NCBI RefSeq assembly: GCF_001540865.1
Contig: NC_033639.1
Span: 10,466,432 to 10,530,431 of the forward strand
DNA: 64,000 nucleotides
From: Ananas comosus
Taxonomy: Eukaryota; Streptophyta; Magnoliopsida; Poales; Bromeliaceae
Direction: 5' to 3'
Shown here in pieces: positions 46,647-62,538 of the stretch. Each line of letters opens with the position of its first letter. The first letter of the stretch is position 1. Position numbers and translations under genes: made by a program. The notes below the pieces were generated by a model. The model saw only the letters and a list, made by a program, of their open reading frames with translations, did not search any database and was not told the origin of the DNA.

Positions 46647-49558
46647 CTATTTAAAGTATAGCTCGAGAAGCTTTTTCAATGTGTCGAAGATGCTCGTAAA
46701 CGGATTAAGTGCGATCGGTGCCTTTAATTCCAAATCGGGAAACTGGTTTGTGAGAGCTGCGTTCATCCCGGGCATCGACATCATCAGAGCTAGCTGGCTA
46801 GAGGACATGACCTCACAATCTTGCGGAGTGTCTTTGATTTCACTAGGGTCATATCCTAACATTGCCAAATACGATTTGTACTTCTCGATAAATTCTGGAC
46901 CTGGATTGGGAGTTCTTGAATAAATCTGATTTCCAGAATTTCAAGTGTAAGCATCAATTCCAGGGAGATTATATAGCACACGAACTAACTAGGCATCACA
47001 AGGTACAAAAAGTTTAAATTGTATGCAAAATAGAAATAATGTGATAAAATTACATGCTTAACATAACTATTACCGATTTCAGTTCTCCAGCGAACCACAC
47101 CATACGATTTCTAACCAAAACACTATGAAACTATCAAAAAGGCTGAACAATTCTGAGTTTTGCTGTACCTTGAATTCCTGAAGTTCATAGCTATGTTTTT
47201 CTTAATAAAACACGTGTGTGTGCGCACAGACACAAAACTAAAATTTGGGGCTTCAACTCGGTTTTTAGGCTCTTTTCTTTTTCTTTTTCTTTTTTTTTCT
47301 TTTCTTTTTTTTTGCCACGCTCAATGTGTCATTGAATCCGCTGACATTTTCATGCGTAAAATTAAGCTGAAAGTTTCGACCGCATTACTATTACCTATCA
47401 AATTCCAATGTAGGAATCTACTGAAGAACTTTGCAATTTGTTTTACACATAAAATTCAGAATAATAGGCACAGAAGTATTATTGCTGACAAATATGAAAA
47501 GCGACTCAAATGCAGTAATAGTATTACTTACCTGAATGAAGCTCTTATCTTTAGCCCCAGAAACAAGCGCGAAGTTGTCATAATCAGTCGCAATCACATC
47601 ATAGGGTTCCTTAGGTATAAACGGTAGTGTTGGGAAACGAAGGTAACATTTTCCCTCAATCGTTTCCAGCCGCTCCATAGCAGTTACAGTTTTCTCCATA
47701 TCCTCCTCAGAAAGGCACTGAACCCTTCCCCTTATACCAGTAATATATCCGTTAGGGCCACCATGGACACAAAATGTATCCACCTGGATAGCTGGGATCT
47801 TCGCATCAAATGTATAGACTCCCTGAAATCTCACACAAAAGTTTCCTAAATTAGCATAATTTTACTGCTGTAAAATGAAAAAGGGGCTTTTACATGTATC
47901 CCTCCAATAAGCTCTGACTTTTACTACGTAAACATCGTAAGTAGAGTCTCTTGCGATAATACCATTAAGTTGCAGAGTCATCCAATTCATGCAGGGATGT
48001 TGGTTTTGTATTAGAAAGAGTTTTTTTAAGGAGAGGCATTTTGTAGTTACAGTAAATTCATCATAACGATGCCTTAAGCCATATGTTTACCTGCGTACAA
48101 TGGCAGTCTTCTTGCCCTTGGCCGGCAAATCCGCGTTTCAGTGAAGCTACTTCAAACCATCTTCCTGAATATCTGATGGGATCGAAATTCTTAGCTGTCA
48201 TACCCCTCATCATAAGCATCCTACTTCCATCTTCCAACATGGTATCCACTTTTAGAGTAGAACCATTGTCTGCGGCAGCTGCAATCTGGCATAAGCTCCG
48301 GTGGCCAGAGGGTTCCGCAGCGAAAGCCTGATCTTTTAACCGTAATAAGTCTTTAATCTTGTAACAAAAGTAAACTTTTCATTTAATCTTTTGAAATTTA
48401 GTTTCTTCGAAATTTAACGGGGAAAGAATAACTCTGTAATTCTGGTTGTGTGCTTAAATGCCAGTATTCTTTACGGTGATAACTATGAGTTCCGACATTA
48501 CATTGTACACAACTCTTCTTACTGTTTTAGTTCTTCCGCGGCCCTTTAATAAAAATTCGACATTCTTAAATATACCAAAATAGCAACACATATCATTACC
48601 AGGTTTGGTGGAGAGACGAGCATTATTGAAGCAGCAAAACAGGAGAGCAGTCGTCTAGATATAGAATCACCACAAGATGTTGTCTCCCTCGAAGAGCATT
48701 TAATATTTTTTTCTCCTGGAAAGGAACATTTCCTCCTAAAGAGACAAAAGCGAAAAAAAAAAGAGGTTATATGAGCAGCCAAGGATAATAAGGCTACAGA
48801 TAAATACGCTAAAAGGCATTGAACTTTTAACTGGAATACAATAAAACAGATAACTTTTTGTTCATGATTTTCATTGAAGAGTGTCTCCTAAATAATATGC
48901 ATATGTAGTTGGTTGAAAACTTTCAATCCTATTTGTGGACCGTTTCCTACCAAATCAATCTCGCCGATATCATGGTGTCAAAGCCGTTCCTAAGCCCTCT
49001 CAGTTCGGATGGCATAGTTCGACTTTTCTCAACCATCCATCCACAAGAGCGGAGAATGCTAAGATTACTTCTAGACAGTTTCATATCTGATCGATCTTTT
49101 GGGTAATCACCATATCCCATTAATCTCCATAATACAACATAATTACCTCTTGCAACAGATTAAAAGTATCCACATTGACAATTTGTCAAACACCTTCATG
49201 GCATATGAAGAATACAAGGGAATCCATCCTACACTACTCAAATTAAGTAGAAAAATCCCACCTTTTTAGACCACAAACATACCGACCAATCAAATTTGAA
49301 TAAACCCATTTGTTAAAGTTAGAAAATTAACTGTAAATTACAACCACAATTCCTAGAGAACAAACCAACCAGCCAACCTAAAAGAGACGGAGAATTATAA
49401 CAATGTTACTTAGAATAATATTAAGTCGAAATTACTTAACAATTTTTTTTTTTTTTTAAGATTCACTAAAAAAGCATTGATTTTGAAGGGAAATTTGGGA
49501 AATACCGGAAAGAGGGAGGTGGAGATGGGGGTGGGATTCGAAGTAGAGCAAAAGCCAT
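46647..49558 (-). CDS. LCNP: Chloroplast lipocalin (LCNP/CHL), 5 exons
   Basis: Exons 49558-49506, 48735-48600, 48327-48091, 47822-47532, 46925-46647: 996 nt, 331 aa. Residues 1-85 or so form a transit region, with a Pro-rich start, a Cys/Ser/Arg-rich middle and a hydrophobic patch (LLSCFAASIMLVSPP) that fits a lumen-type bipartite signal. The lipocalin start motif YSGRWFEVASLKRGF has its GRW at about 118-120. The later strands include PYDVIATDYDNFALVSGAKD and a conserved tail, IYSRTPNPGPEFIEKYKSYL. The product belongs to the plastid lipocalin of the thylakoid lumen, needed for sustained photoprotective quenching (qH) and for limiting lipid peroxidation in Arabidopsis. All introns are GT-AG and the frame closes. 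Confidence 0.93.
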
Positions 49559-50027
49559 GGCCACTCGAAGAGTGGAGAACCAATCCGGGAAATGTGATTG
49601 GTGGAGAAAGATAAGGGAATATTATTATGTGGACGAGGTTCACCACGTCATCTGTGGACCGAGAAAGCTACGTCCCTTACCTCTCACCTTTCTTTGAAAT
49701 CTCCACCGTCCATTTAGTTTTAGTGTTTTTAAATATTTTTTTGTAAATATTGCGGTGAGGATTTCAACAAGGGATTAAATGGACGGTCGATGGCTATGCC
49801 GTTCATAGATGACGTGGTGGACGGAGTTCGAGAATAGATTCTGTGCTAAGCATTCACTAATTATCTGCCACGTGGAGTTTCTTTTTTCTTTTTTTTTATG
49901 GGTAAAACTATTTGTTGGTAAACTCTTTTCCATTTTTAAAAACATGATATATTAACTTTAAATTAATGGAAATCACCCCAAATCCCAATGTCTATGAAAT
50001 GGAGTATTGCACACACACACACATAAA

Positions 50028-50074
<47 letters not shown>

Positions 50075-50357
50075 AGGTTTTATTTTTAATTTTTTTGGCT
50101 TTTGGTCTTCTAGCAATAAAGTAATTTCAACCGTTACATAGGATCATTATTAATTCAACCGTTACTATTAAATTAAAGAAATTTAAATCACCAAATAATT
50201 ATGGGGGACATTCCAAAAGCTTCTACAATGTTTTAAAACCTTTCATTATGAAAGGTCTATAAATTAATCTCTCTTGTTGTTGTGTATTTCATTTCATTTC
50301 ATATATATGCATTTTTTTTTTTTTTACTATAAACTTAATTATTATTACTACTCTCCA
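49559..50357. other. intergenic region between LCNP and the X8 gene (divergent)
   Basis: LCNP promoter on the left. An (AC)n then (AT)n microsatellite lies at about 50011-50072. A poly-T run lies just upstream of the X8 gene ATG. No gene seen. Confidence 0.6.
50033..50072. repeat. (AT)n microsatellite
   Basis: About 40 bases of alternating A and T preceded by a short (AC)n. Confidence 0.95.
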
Positions 50358-51115
50358 ATGGCTTCTACCCATGTTATTTTTCTCTCCTTCCTCCACTTTC
50401 TATTGCTTCTCTCCTACCTCAATCATGGTACCATTTTTTGTAATTAGCTCAAACATTTGAAACTTAAACTATTTCTGCATAAAAGTTCTTACTTTAGTTT
50501 CCTTTATAAATTTAGAAATTGATTTCATATTTCTTCCTGGTTTTGACCAAGTTTACATTTTGTTGGTTGCACTTTTTTTTTTTGACTTCAGGTGAATGCA
50601 GTGGGCTAACTAGTTGCCAGGTGCATAGATAGTAAATTTAATTTGGTTGGAAAATATTTTTACTTTCTTAATATTTTTACCAAGTTTTTGAGAAATTTTA
50701 ATCTATGTGACACCTTTGAATTCTCCCTAGAAAACATGGTGTGTAGCAAAGGCTTCAGCTGAGGATAGAGATCTGGACGACATAATCCGGTTCGCGTGCA
50801 GTGAAACCAACTGCGACCCGATCCAAGCCGATGGACCGTGTTTCGACCCGAACACCCGAATTTCACACGCTTCAGTGGCCATGAATCTCTACTACCAATC
50901 TAGAGGAAGGAACCTTTGGAACTGCTACTTCAATGGTTCTGGGCTTATTGTACTCACTGACCCAAGTTAGTACTATCCTATGCATGTTTGTGTTGTTAAT
51001 TTTGTAAGTTTTTATGTTTTTAATTCCCTTTGGTTAATGGCTAATTAATCATGGTTATTTTTGGGTTTTTTTTCCTATCTTTTTTGAAGGTTATGGAAGC
51101 TGCAAGTATGCTTAA
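50358..51115 (+). CDS. small secreted X8-domain (CBM43) protein, Ole e 10-like
   Basis: Exons 50358-50427, 50592-50620, 50731-50965, 51090-51115: 360 nt, 119 aa. A signal peptide (MASTHVIFLSFLHFLLLLSY) is followed by GECSGLTSCQ, encoded by a 29-nt micro-exon. Then comes one X8 domain of about 85 residues: TWCVAKASAEDRDLDDIIRF, ACSETNCDPIQADGPCFDPN, ISHASVAMNLYYQSRG, NLWNCYFNGSGLIVLTDPSY. Its six or so cysteines are in the family pattern. X8/CBM43 modules bind beta-1,3-glucan (callose), so action in the wall or at plasmodesmata is likely. There is no glycosyl hydrolase domain and no C-terminal GPI-type tail: it ends SCKYA. The splice model closes in frame. Confidence 0.85.
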
Positions 51116-52277
51116 GGAGCTGTGGATTCTCCTAGATGAGCAAGAACTTGAGTTTAATCTCATATATATTAGCCTACTTGTTTAGTTTTTGTATTTCCTT
51201 TGTCTTTAGTTTCATGGATGTAATTGTTGTTCGGTACATTTTGTTGCGCGGAACTATGGAAACAAAATATTTTCTTTTTACTTGTTGTTTTCACATTACA
51301 TGAATTTGTGTTGGTACTTTTTTTTTTTTTTTGGTCGAAGATATCTGTAGGCCGCACGCAACACATCAGTCCACTCTAGAAAGAATCATACCAATTTATA
51401 TATTGTATTAACTTAGGATTTTTCTTAATAATTCCATGGCGTGTTTGAACCGTGATTATCGTGTTGCGCCCAAAATTGCATATCCAATTTTCAGAAAATT
51501 TATAAATTGTGTGAACTATGTAGAATCTCCTTTTGACTTGACTTATTAGACTTGTGAGTACTGTAAGTAAGCACGTGGGTGAGCAACTAATGCTTTCAAT
51601 GTGGGTCCTTTTTAATTTACTACATCCATCCATCCATCCATGGGCCATGGGGAAAGGGCTAGCCCATCTTCTTCTGCACACAGTTCACACATTTTCTCAC
51701 ACAAATAAGCTCAGGTATTTAACCACAGAATCATGGAGCTCATAAGCTAACAATCATCATCCTCGTTATCAATATTCATGTGTTTAACCTCTTCTTCTTC
51801 ATTGGGCTTCTTTCTAAATCTCAGAACCAGTTAATAATGCACAGCTGTTTCTGTGTGTTAAGGTTCTCAGTAAAGGCCCTTTCACATTTTCATCTAAAAA
51901 GTTGCAACCTTTTTCCCAGAAAAAGTTAAAGGGAAGAGGAAAAAGTTAATTTTTTGTGCTTGACTTTTCAGGTTTTAAGCTTCCTCTTGCTTTTTCTCCA
52001 TCACTTCTTCTCTACATTCGTCTTGCACTAAGTTTATCTTGTTTCTTTTTATCATCCTGATCAGGATTTCGATTGAAGGTTAGTGTTTTCCTTAAAAGGC
52101 AAAAAAAAAGGTCCAATTTTTGAGCGTGATTGAGCCTGTGTTTGGTGTTTTTCTCTTGATTACGAAGTCAAGCTGAAGTTACAATTTTTCTGGTAGATGT
52201 CGAAAGAAGCTTCTGATCTGAGATGAGTTTCTTAAAAAGTGAAGAAATTGGCTTGCCCTAAGCTCAAAAGGGGTTTG
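51116..52277. other. intergenic region and GLR 5' leader
   Basis: 51116-51300 is the X8 3' flank. A four-fold 'catc' run lies at about 51626-51641. The last few hundred bases are CT-rich leader of GLR with a 12-codon upstream ORF (52223-52261). No other gene. Confidence 0.55.
52223..52261 (+). promoter_or_regulatory. upstream ORF in the GLR leader
   Basis: ATG to TAA, 12 codons, ending 16 bases before the main ATG and not overlapping it. Could dampen main-ORF translation; inference only. Confidence 0.45.
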
Positions 52278-56427
<4,150 letters not shown>

Positions 56428-58349
56428 TTGTGCTGTTACTAGTTCCACCTTTCTCTGTTTGTAGAACATAAGAGGAAGTTAATATGTAGCTTGTAATTTA
56501 CTTCTTGTAACGTAAATCATATATATTTTCCGTGATGGTTAAAGCCATTTCGCGACTTATTTAGCAGTGTTAAGGTTGGTAACTGGTGCCAAATATGTAA
56601 AAAAAAAATTTCTGTTGCTAGAACTCATGTGATTGTGCCAAAAGCTCTAGAATTTTTCTGTTCAAAATTTTAGCTTTCCTTCGCTTTATGAGTTGGGATT
56701 ATCTTTGATTTGATCATTACTTGTCCATAAGATAAGACATGAATAAGTTGGCATGGTTTAGGACGCTGTTTGGTTGCATGTAAATGAGGCCAAAAATAAG
56801 TTTTTTGCACTAAAATTGAGATCTATACGTCTTTGTCTCCTGCAAAACAGTTTTATGTATTTTACAGAGAAACTCTTTTTATGTATGTCCTGAATTCATA
56901 TTATACTAAAATAAATACCAATAAATGTCATTTTTTTGGAAAAAAAAAATCTCTCTTTTTCAAATTGTTTTTAAGAGATTTTACGCAGAATCAGTAACAA
57001 AAAATTGCCACAAGTCTACTTGACTTTGCTTTCAAAAAGAAGTCAACTGCCACCAGCAAACTACCATTAACACAAGGGAAAACTTCAAATATCACCCATG
57101 TGGTTTCACACATTCTCACTTTAGTATTCTGTTGTTCAAAGCGTATCAATTTAGTATTCTCTGGTTTCATTTTTATTTCTTTTATTATCGATTTCACTAA
57201 TTTTTTTCGTTAAATTAGTGACAAAGTTAAAACTAAAAGGTATTAAAGTGAATATTCGATAAATTTATGTAGAGTATCTGAAACTTTTTGTATACAATTT
57301 AACAAAATATTAACGGAGAAGCTCACGAAAAGATAAAAATGAAATCACAGGACATGAACTTGATATACTTTAAACTACATGGTACTAAAGTGAGAACGTG
57401 CGAAACCACAGAGGTGGTATCTGAAGTTTACCCTTAACATAAACTACTTAAAAAAAAAAAGACCATTAACGTATAAAAAGAGGTCATCCACCATTATAAT
57501 AAACTACTTAAAAAAGAAAGACCATTAACATATAAAAAGAAGTCAACTACCATTAACATAAACTACTTAAAAAAAAAAAGAAAAGAGCATTAACATATAA
57601 AAAGAAGTCAAATTCGCATTAAGCTACCATAAAGATAGAACTCCACCAAAAAGAAGCCGCATTTTTCGCACTAAACTACCACAAAATAGACGACTTGCAA
57701 AATGGGGTCAAATGAGCACTAAATTCACACATCACTATCACCATCATAGATATTCCCTTGTCCGAGATTTTTTTGAAGTAACGATCAAAATTTGAGAACA
57801 AATTTCTACGATTGGATTTGTCTATTGTACATTCGCTCCAAAATGACACCATCATGTTGCATTTTAAAGATTGTGTGGGTAGGACGCGAGTTTTATATTA
57901 TCTCTGATATCATATTACATAAAATTTTTTGATATTCTATTATTTTAAAAGAATTATGGGACTCAACATATTTGGAATAGCAAATGCTTTTCCTAAAGCC
58001 AAACAGAAAAAGAGCGCGCTCTAAAAGTAAAAAAAGTATTTTACTATTAATAGCATTACAGTCTAATTCTATATATATATATATATATATATGGCTGGGG
58101 ATATTATACTCTTATGAGTATAGACCCTCTTGTACTCATAAATTTTTAACCATTGATTGATAGGATGTGTGGTTAGGATGATGGTTATCCTCAGGTTACT
58201 AAAATGATAAAGTGCAAAACCAAAGGGTACTAAAGTGATAAAGTGCGAAACCACTCACAAGGTATTAACTTGATACACTTTAAATCACAGGGTACTAAAG
58301 TGAAAAAGTGCAAAACCACAGGATACTAACTTGATACACTTTAAACCAC
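56428..58349. other. GLR 3' UTR and repeat-rich downstream DNA (copy 1)
   Basis: Contains the 3' UTR, a MITE copy (57076-57433), three short repeats of 'aaactacttaaaaaa...aagaccattaac' at 57440-57600, an (AT)n run at 58070-58092, and a MITE-end array ending at the N (58350). The whole stretch is repeated after the N. Confidence 0.8.
57076..57433. mobile_element. 358-bp MITE-like element, same family as in XPO1 intron 14
   Basis: The GGGAAAACTTCAAATATCAC start and GAAGTTTACCC end are inverted. Its length equals that of the XPO1 intron copy. Confidence 0.85.
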
Positions 58350-58350
58350 N
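58350..58350. other. single N: assembly gap or join
   Basis: The only ambiguous base in the window. It sits exactly where repeat DNA meets a second copy of GLR intron sequence (agtact.tgcacttttcgc). Confidence 0.95.
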
Positions 58351-58798
<448 letters not shown>

Positions 58799-60415
58799 TT
58801 GTGCTGTTACTAGTTCCACCTTTCTCTGTTTGTAGAACATAAGAGGAAGTTAATATGTAGCTTGTAATTTACTTCTTGTAACGTAAATCATATATATTTT
58901 CCGTGATGGTTAAAGCCATTTCGCGACTTATTTAGCAGTGTTAGGGTTGGTAACTGGTGCCAAATATGTCAAAAAAAAATTTCTGTTGCTAGAACTCATG
59001 TGATTGTGCCAAAAGCTCTAGAATTTTTCTGTTCAAAATTTTAGCTTTCCTTCGCTTTATGAGTTGGGATTATCTTTGATTTGATCATTACTTGTCCATA
59101 AGATAAGACATGAATAAGTTGGCATGGTTTAGGACGCTGTTTGGTTGCATGTAAATGAGGCCAAAAATAAGTTTTTTGCACTAAAATTGAGATCTATACG
59201 TCTTTGTCTCCTGCAAAACAGTTTTATGTATTTTACAGAGAAACTCTTTTTATGTATGTCCTGAATTCATATTATACTAAAATAAATACCAATAAATGAC
59301 ATTTTTTTGGAAAAAAAAAATCTCTCTTTTTCAAATCGTTTTTAAGAGATTTTACGCAGAATCAGTAACAAAAAATTGCCACAAGTCTACTTGACTTTGC
59401 TTTCAAAAAGAAGTCAACTGCCCACCAGCAAACTACTACCATTAACACAAGAGAAAACTTCAAATATCACTTTTGTGGTTTCACACGTTCTCACTTTAGT
59501 ATTCTGTGGTTCAAAGTGTATCAATTTAGTATTCTCTGGTTTCATTTTTATTTCTTTTATTATCGATTCCACTAATTTTTTTCGTTAAATTAGTGACAAA
59601 GTTAAAACTAAAAGGTATTAAAGTGAATATTCGATAAATTTATGTAGAGTATCTGAAACTTTTTGTATACAATTTAACGTCCTTAACAAAATATTAACGG
59701 AGAAGCTCACGAAAGATAAAAATGAAATCACAGGACACGAACTTGGTACACTTTAAACTACATGGTACTAAATTGAGAACGTGTGAAACCACAGAGGTGG
59801 CATCTGAAGTTTACCCTTAACATAAACTACTTAAAAAAAAAAGACCATTAACATATAAAAAGAGGTCATCCACCATTATAATAAACTACTTAAAAAAGAA
59901 AGACCATTAACATATGAAAAGAAGTCAACTACCATTAACATAAACTACTTAAAAAAAAAAAGAAAAAAAGAGCATTAACATATAAAAAGAAGTCAAATTC
60001 GCACTAAGCTACCATAAAGATAGAACTCCACCAAAAGGAAGCCGCATTTTTCGCACTAAACTACCACAAAATAGACGACTTGCAAAATGAGGTCAAATGA
60101 GCACTAAATTCACACATCACTATCACCATCATAGATATTCCCTTGTCCGAGATTTTTTTGAAGTAACGATCAAAATTTGAGAACAAATTTCTACGATTGG
60201 ATTTGTCTATTGTACATTCGCTCCAAAATGACACCATCATGTTGCATTTTAAAGATTGTGTGGGTAGGACGCGAGTTTTATATTATCTCTGATATCATAT
60301 TATCTAAAATTTTTTGATATTCTATTATTTTAAAAGAATGATCGGACTCACATATTTGGAATAGCAAATGCTTTTCTAAAAGCCAAACAGAAAAAAAAAG
60401 CGTGCTCTAAAAGTA
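58799..60415. repeat. copy 2 of the GLR downstream region
   Basis: Collinear with 56428-58029 at about 98-99% identity, including the 3' UTR and the MITE copy. Confidence 0.88.
59451..59816. mobile_element. MITE-like element, counterpart of 57076-57433
   Basis: Same termini and interior as the other copies, with a few small indels (366 bp). Confidence 0.85.
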
Positions 60416-60705
60416 TGTTTGATTCCATGTAAAACTATGAAAAATAAGTTTTAGTAGAAAAATATTTTTTATGGTAAATTTTTTTTTACACTTTTTAATG
60501 TTTGATTTGTAGAAAAAGAAAGATAAATTTTCAACCATACTTATTTGGTCGAAAAAACAAATTTCAATAAAGAATAATTTTATATTTTTTTTTCTATTTA
60601 TATTATGTATTATTTATATTTATATAAATAACTACCCTATTTTATATATATATAATTATATATAATAATATATAATAAAATATATATATATATTAATATA
60701 TATAT

Positions 60706-61241
60706 AGTTGGGCTGATGCTACAGGTAGCAGACGGAGCTCTCGTTGCCAGCCCCATTTGTTTTCCAATGAGGAAGCGGTCAAATCGACGATCGAACGAAG
60801 GCATTGAACATGATCTCTAACATTGAAGTGTTTAAAATCAATTTCAAATCTTGACTCATTTGCCCAATAGATCAAGGGCTTTCAAAATTTTGTAATTTTA
60901 AATGGTTATATAAGGTTTTCTCATTTTACGGGCGTAAAGAATTCAAATAATTGAATTTTTATCTTAGAAAATTTTTTAACTATAAAACAAGATCTATACT
61001 CTTATCTTAATTACAAGACTCATATCATTAGTTTTTTAAGAATATTTATTTTCAGCCATTCATTTTATGGCCACTAGAATGGACTACGAAAAACAATATC
61101 GAAAATGTAATGAAATTTGATTCAAAACACTTCAAGTGGTATAGATTATTCAGGGTGCTGAGATCATTGATTTGAAGGCTCTTCATTCGAAACAAACGGT
61201 GGCAACAAGAGCCCGTTTGCTATCATAGTATTTGCTCAACT
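60706..61241. mobile_element. MITE-like element in (TA)n DNA
   Basis: The left end AGTTGGGCTGATGCTAC and the inverted right end AGTTGAGCAAATACTATG form imperfect inverted repeats of about 45 bp, sharing 'agc(a)gacgg.gctct.gttgcca'. Both sides are (TA)n. About 536 bp, no ORF. Confidence 0.65.
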
Positions 61242-61267
61242 TCTAGTATATATATATATTAAGTAAG

Positions 61268-61808
61268 TGGCTATTATAACTCTTTATGAGTATACGAACT
61301 TACTACTCATAAGTGTTTTTGCGATGTTGGAGTTTTCAAACTCGACGAATGCCACATCGTAAATGATTTAGAATATTTGAAGCTTCGTAGAAAATAAATT
61401 TCATAAACTTTTCGAAATTCATTATAAAGATCATAAGCGAGTTTATTAAAATGAACGGTAAAATCGAATAATCCTAAATGGAATGATCGGAATCCTTTAT
61501 ATTAAAGAGTCGCGTTAATTGCTTTTATTTAGGTATGTGAATAGTATTTTCTATCTAAAATTCAAATCTATATACGATTCTTGTTCACGATTAACTAGCA
61601 AATATCTCTACTGGACGTTAAAATTGTTCACTTTGTTGGAACGTTGACTCGTATAAGTAAATGATATTGAATAAATTATAAAATTATTTTTAAAAGTTTT
61701 AAATGGCTCTAGATATGTTTAACGTATGCGATCGTCGATTGCAGAAGCTCTATCTGTCGAAAAACTTATGAGTACGAGGGCGATCGTATCATAAGAGTAC
61801 AGTAGCCG
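61268..61808. mobile_element. MITE-like element with ACTCTTATGAGTA-type ends
   Basis: Left end GGCTATTATAACTCTTTATG and inverted right end CGGCTACTGTACTCTTATGA share about 50 bp of imperfect inverted repeat, including 'actcataagt'. Flanked by (TA)n. About 540 bp, no ORF. Similar single ends lie at 58094 and 62196. Confidence 0.65.
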
Positions 61809-62097
61809 GACTCTATATATATATATATATAAGAGAAGAGAGAGAGGAGAGACGAGAGATGAGAGAAATAGATACTAGAGAGAAGAGAGAGTTGACTGGG
61901 TATATTAGCTCCAAAATTTATTGTGGCTACTAGTTTTTTAGCCATTGGATAACTGCTTTCATTATTTCTAAACATTGGATTAAATACTATACACCCAGTG
62001 GGGACACTCAAACATTAGTGACCACTCAACTCTAACCGTACTTAATATTATTCTGACCTACAAGTTTTTCATCGCGCCAAGGTTAAAACTTGATAGT

Positions 62098-62150
62098 AAA
62101 AGTATTTATACTATTAATAGCATTACCAGCTAATTCTATTATATATATAT

Positions 62151-62201
<51 letters not shown>

Positions 62202-62441
62202 TATTATACTCTTATGAGTATAGATCCTCTTGTACTCATAAATTTTTAACCTTAATGATAGGATGTGTGGTTAGGATGATGGTTTCCCAGGTTACTAAAA
62301 TGATAAAGTGCAAACCAAAGGGTACTAAGTGATTAAGTGCGAAACACTCACAGGTACTACTTGATACACTTTAAATCACAGGTACTAAAGTTAAAAAAGT
62401 GCAAAACACAAGGTACTAACTGATACACTTTAAACCACAGA
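62098..62441. repeat. copy 2 of 58030-58349, with many single-base deletions
   Basis: Same order of motifs as copy 1 (attaatagcatta, (AT)n, ttatactcttatgagtat, then the 'ggtactaaagtg' array). It has more than ten one-base losses, mostly in short homopolymers. Confidence 0.85.
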
Positions 62442-62499
62442 TACTAAAGTGGAAAAAGTGAACACAAGGAGTATTTAAAGTTTTTCCTATATAATATAT

Positions 62500-62538
<39 letters not shown>

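Larger units (their letters stand above)
60416..62097. other. about 1.68-kb segment present only in copy 2
   Basis: Copy 1 passes directly from 58029 to 58030, where copy 2 has this insert, bounded by short AGTA repeats. It contains AT-rich DNA and two MITE-like elements (60706-61241 and 61268-61808). No gene. Confidence 0.75.
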
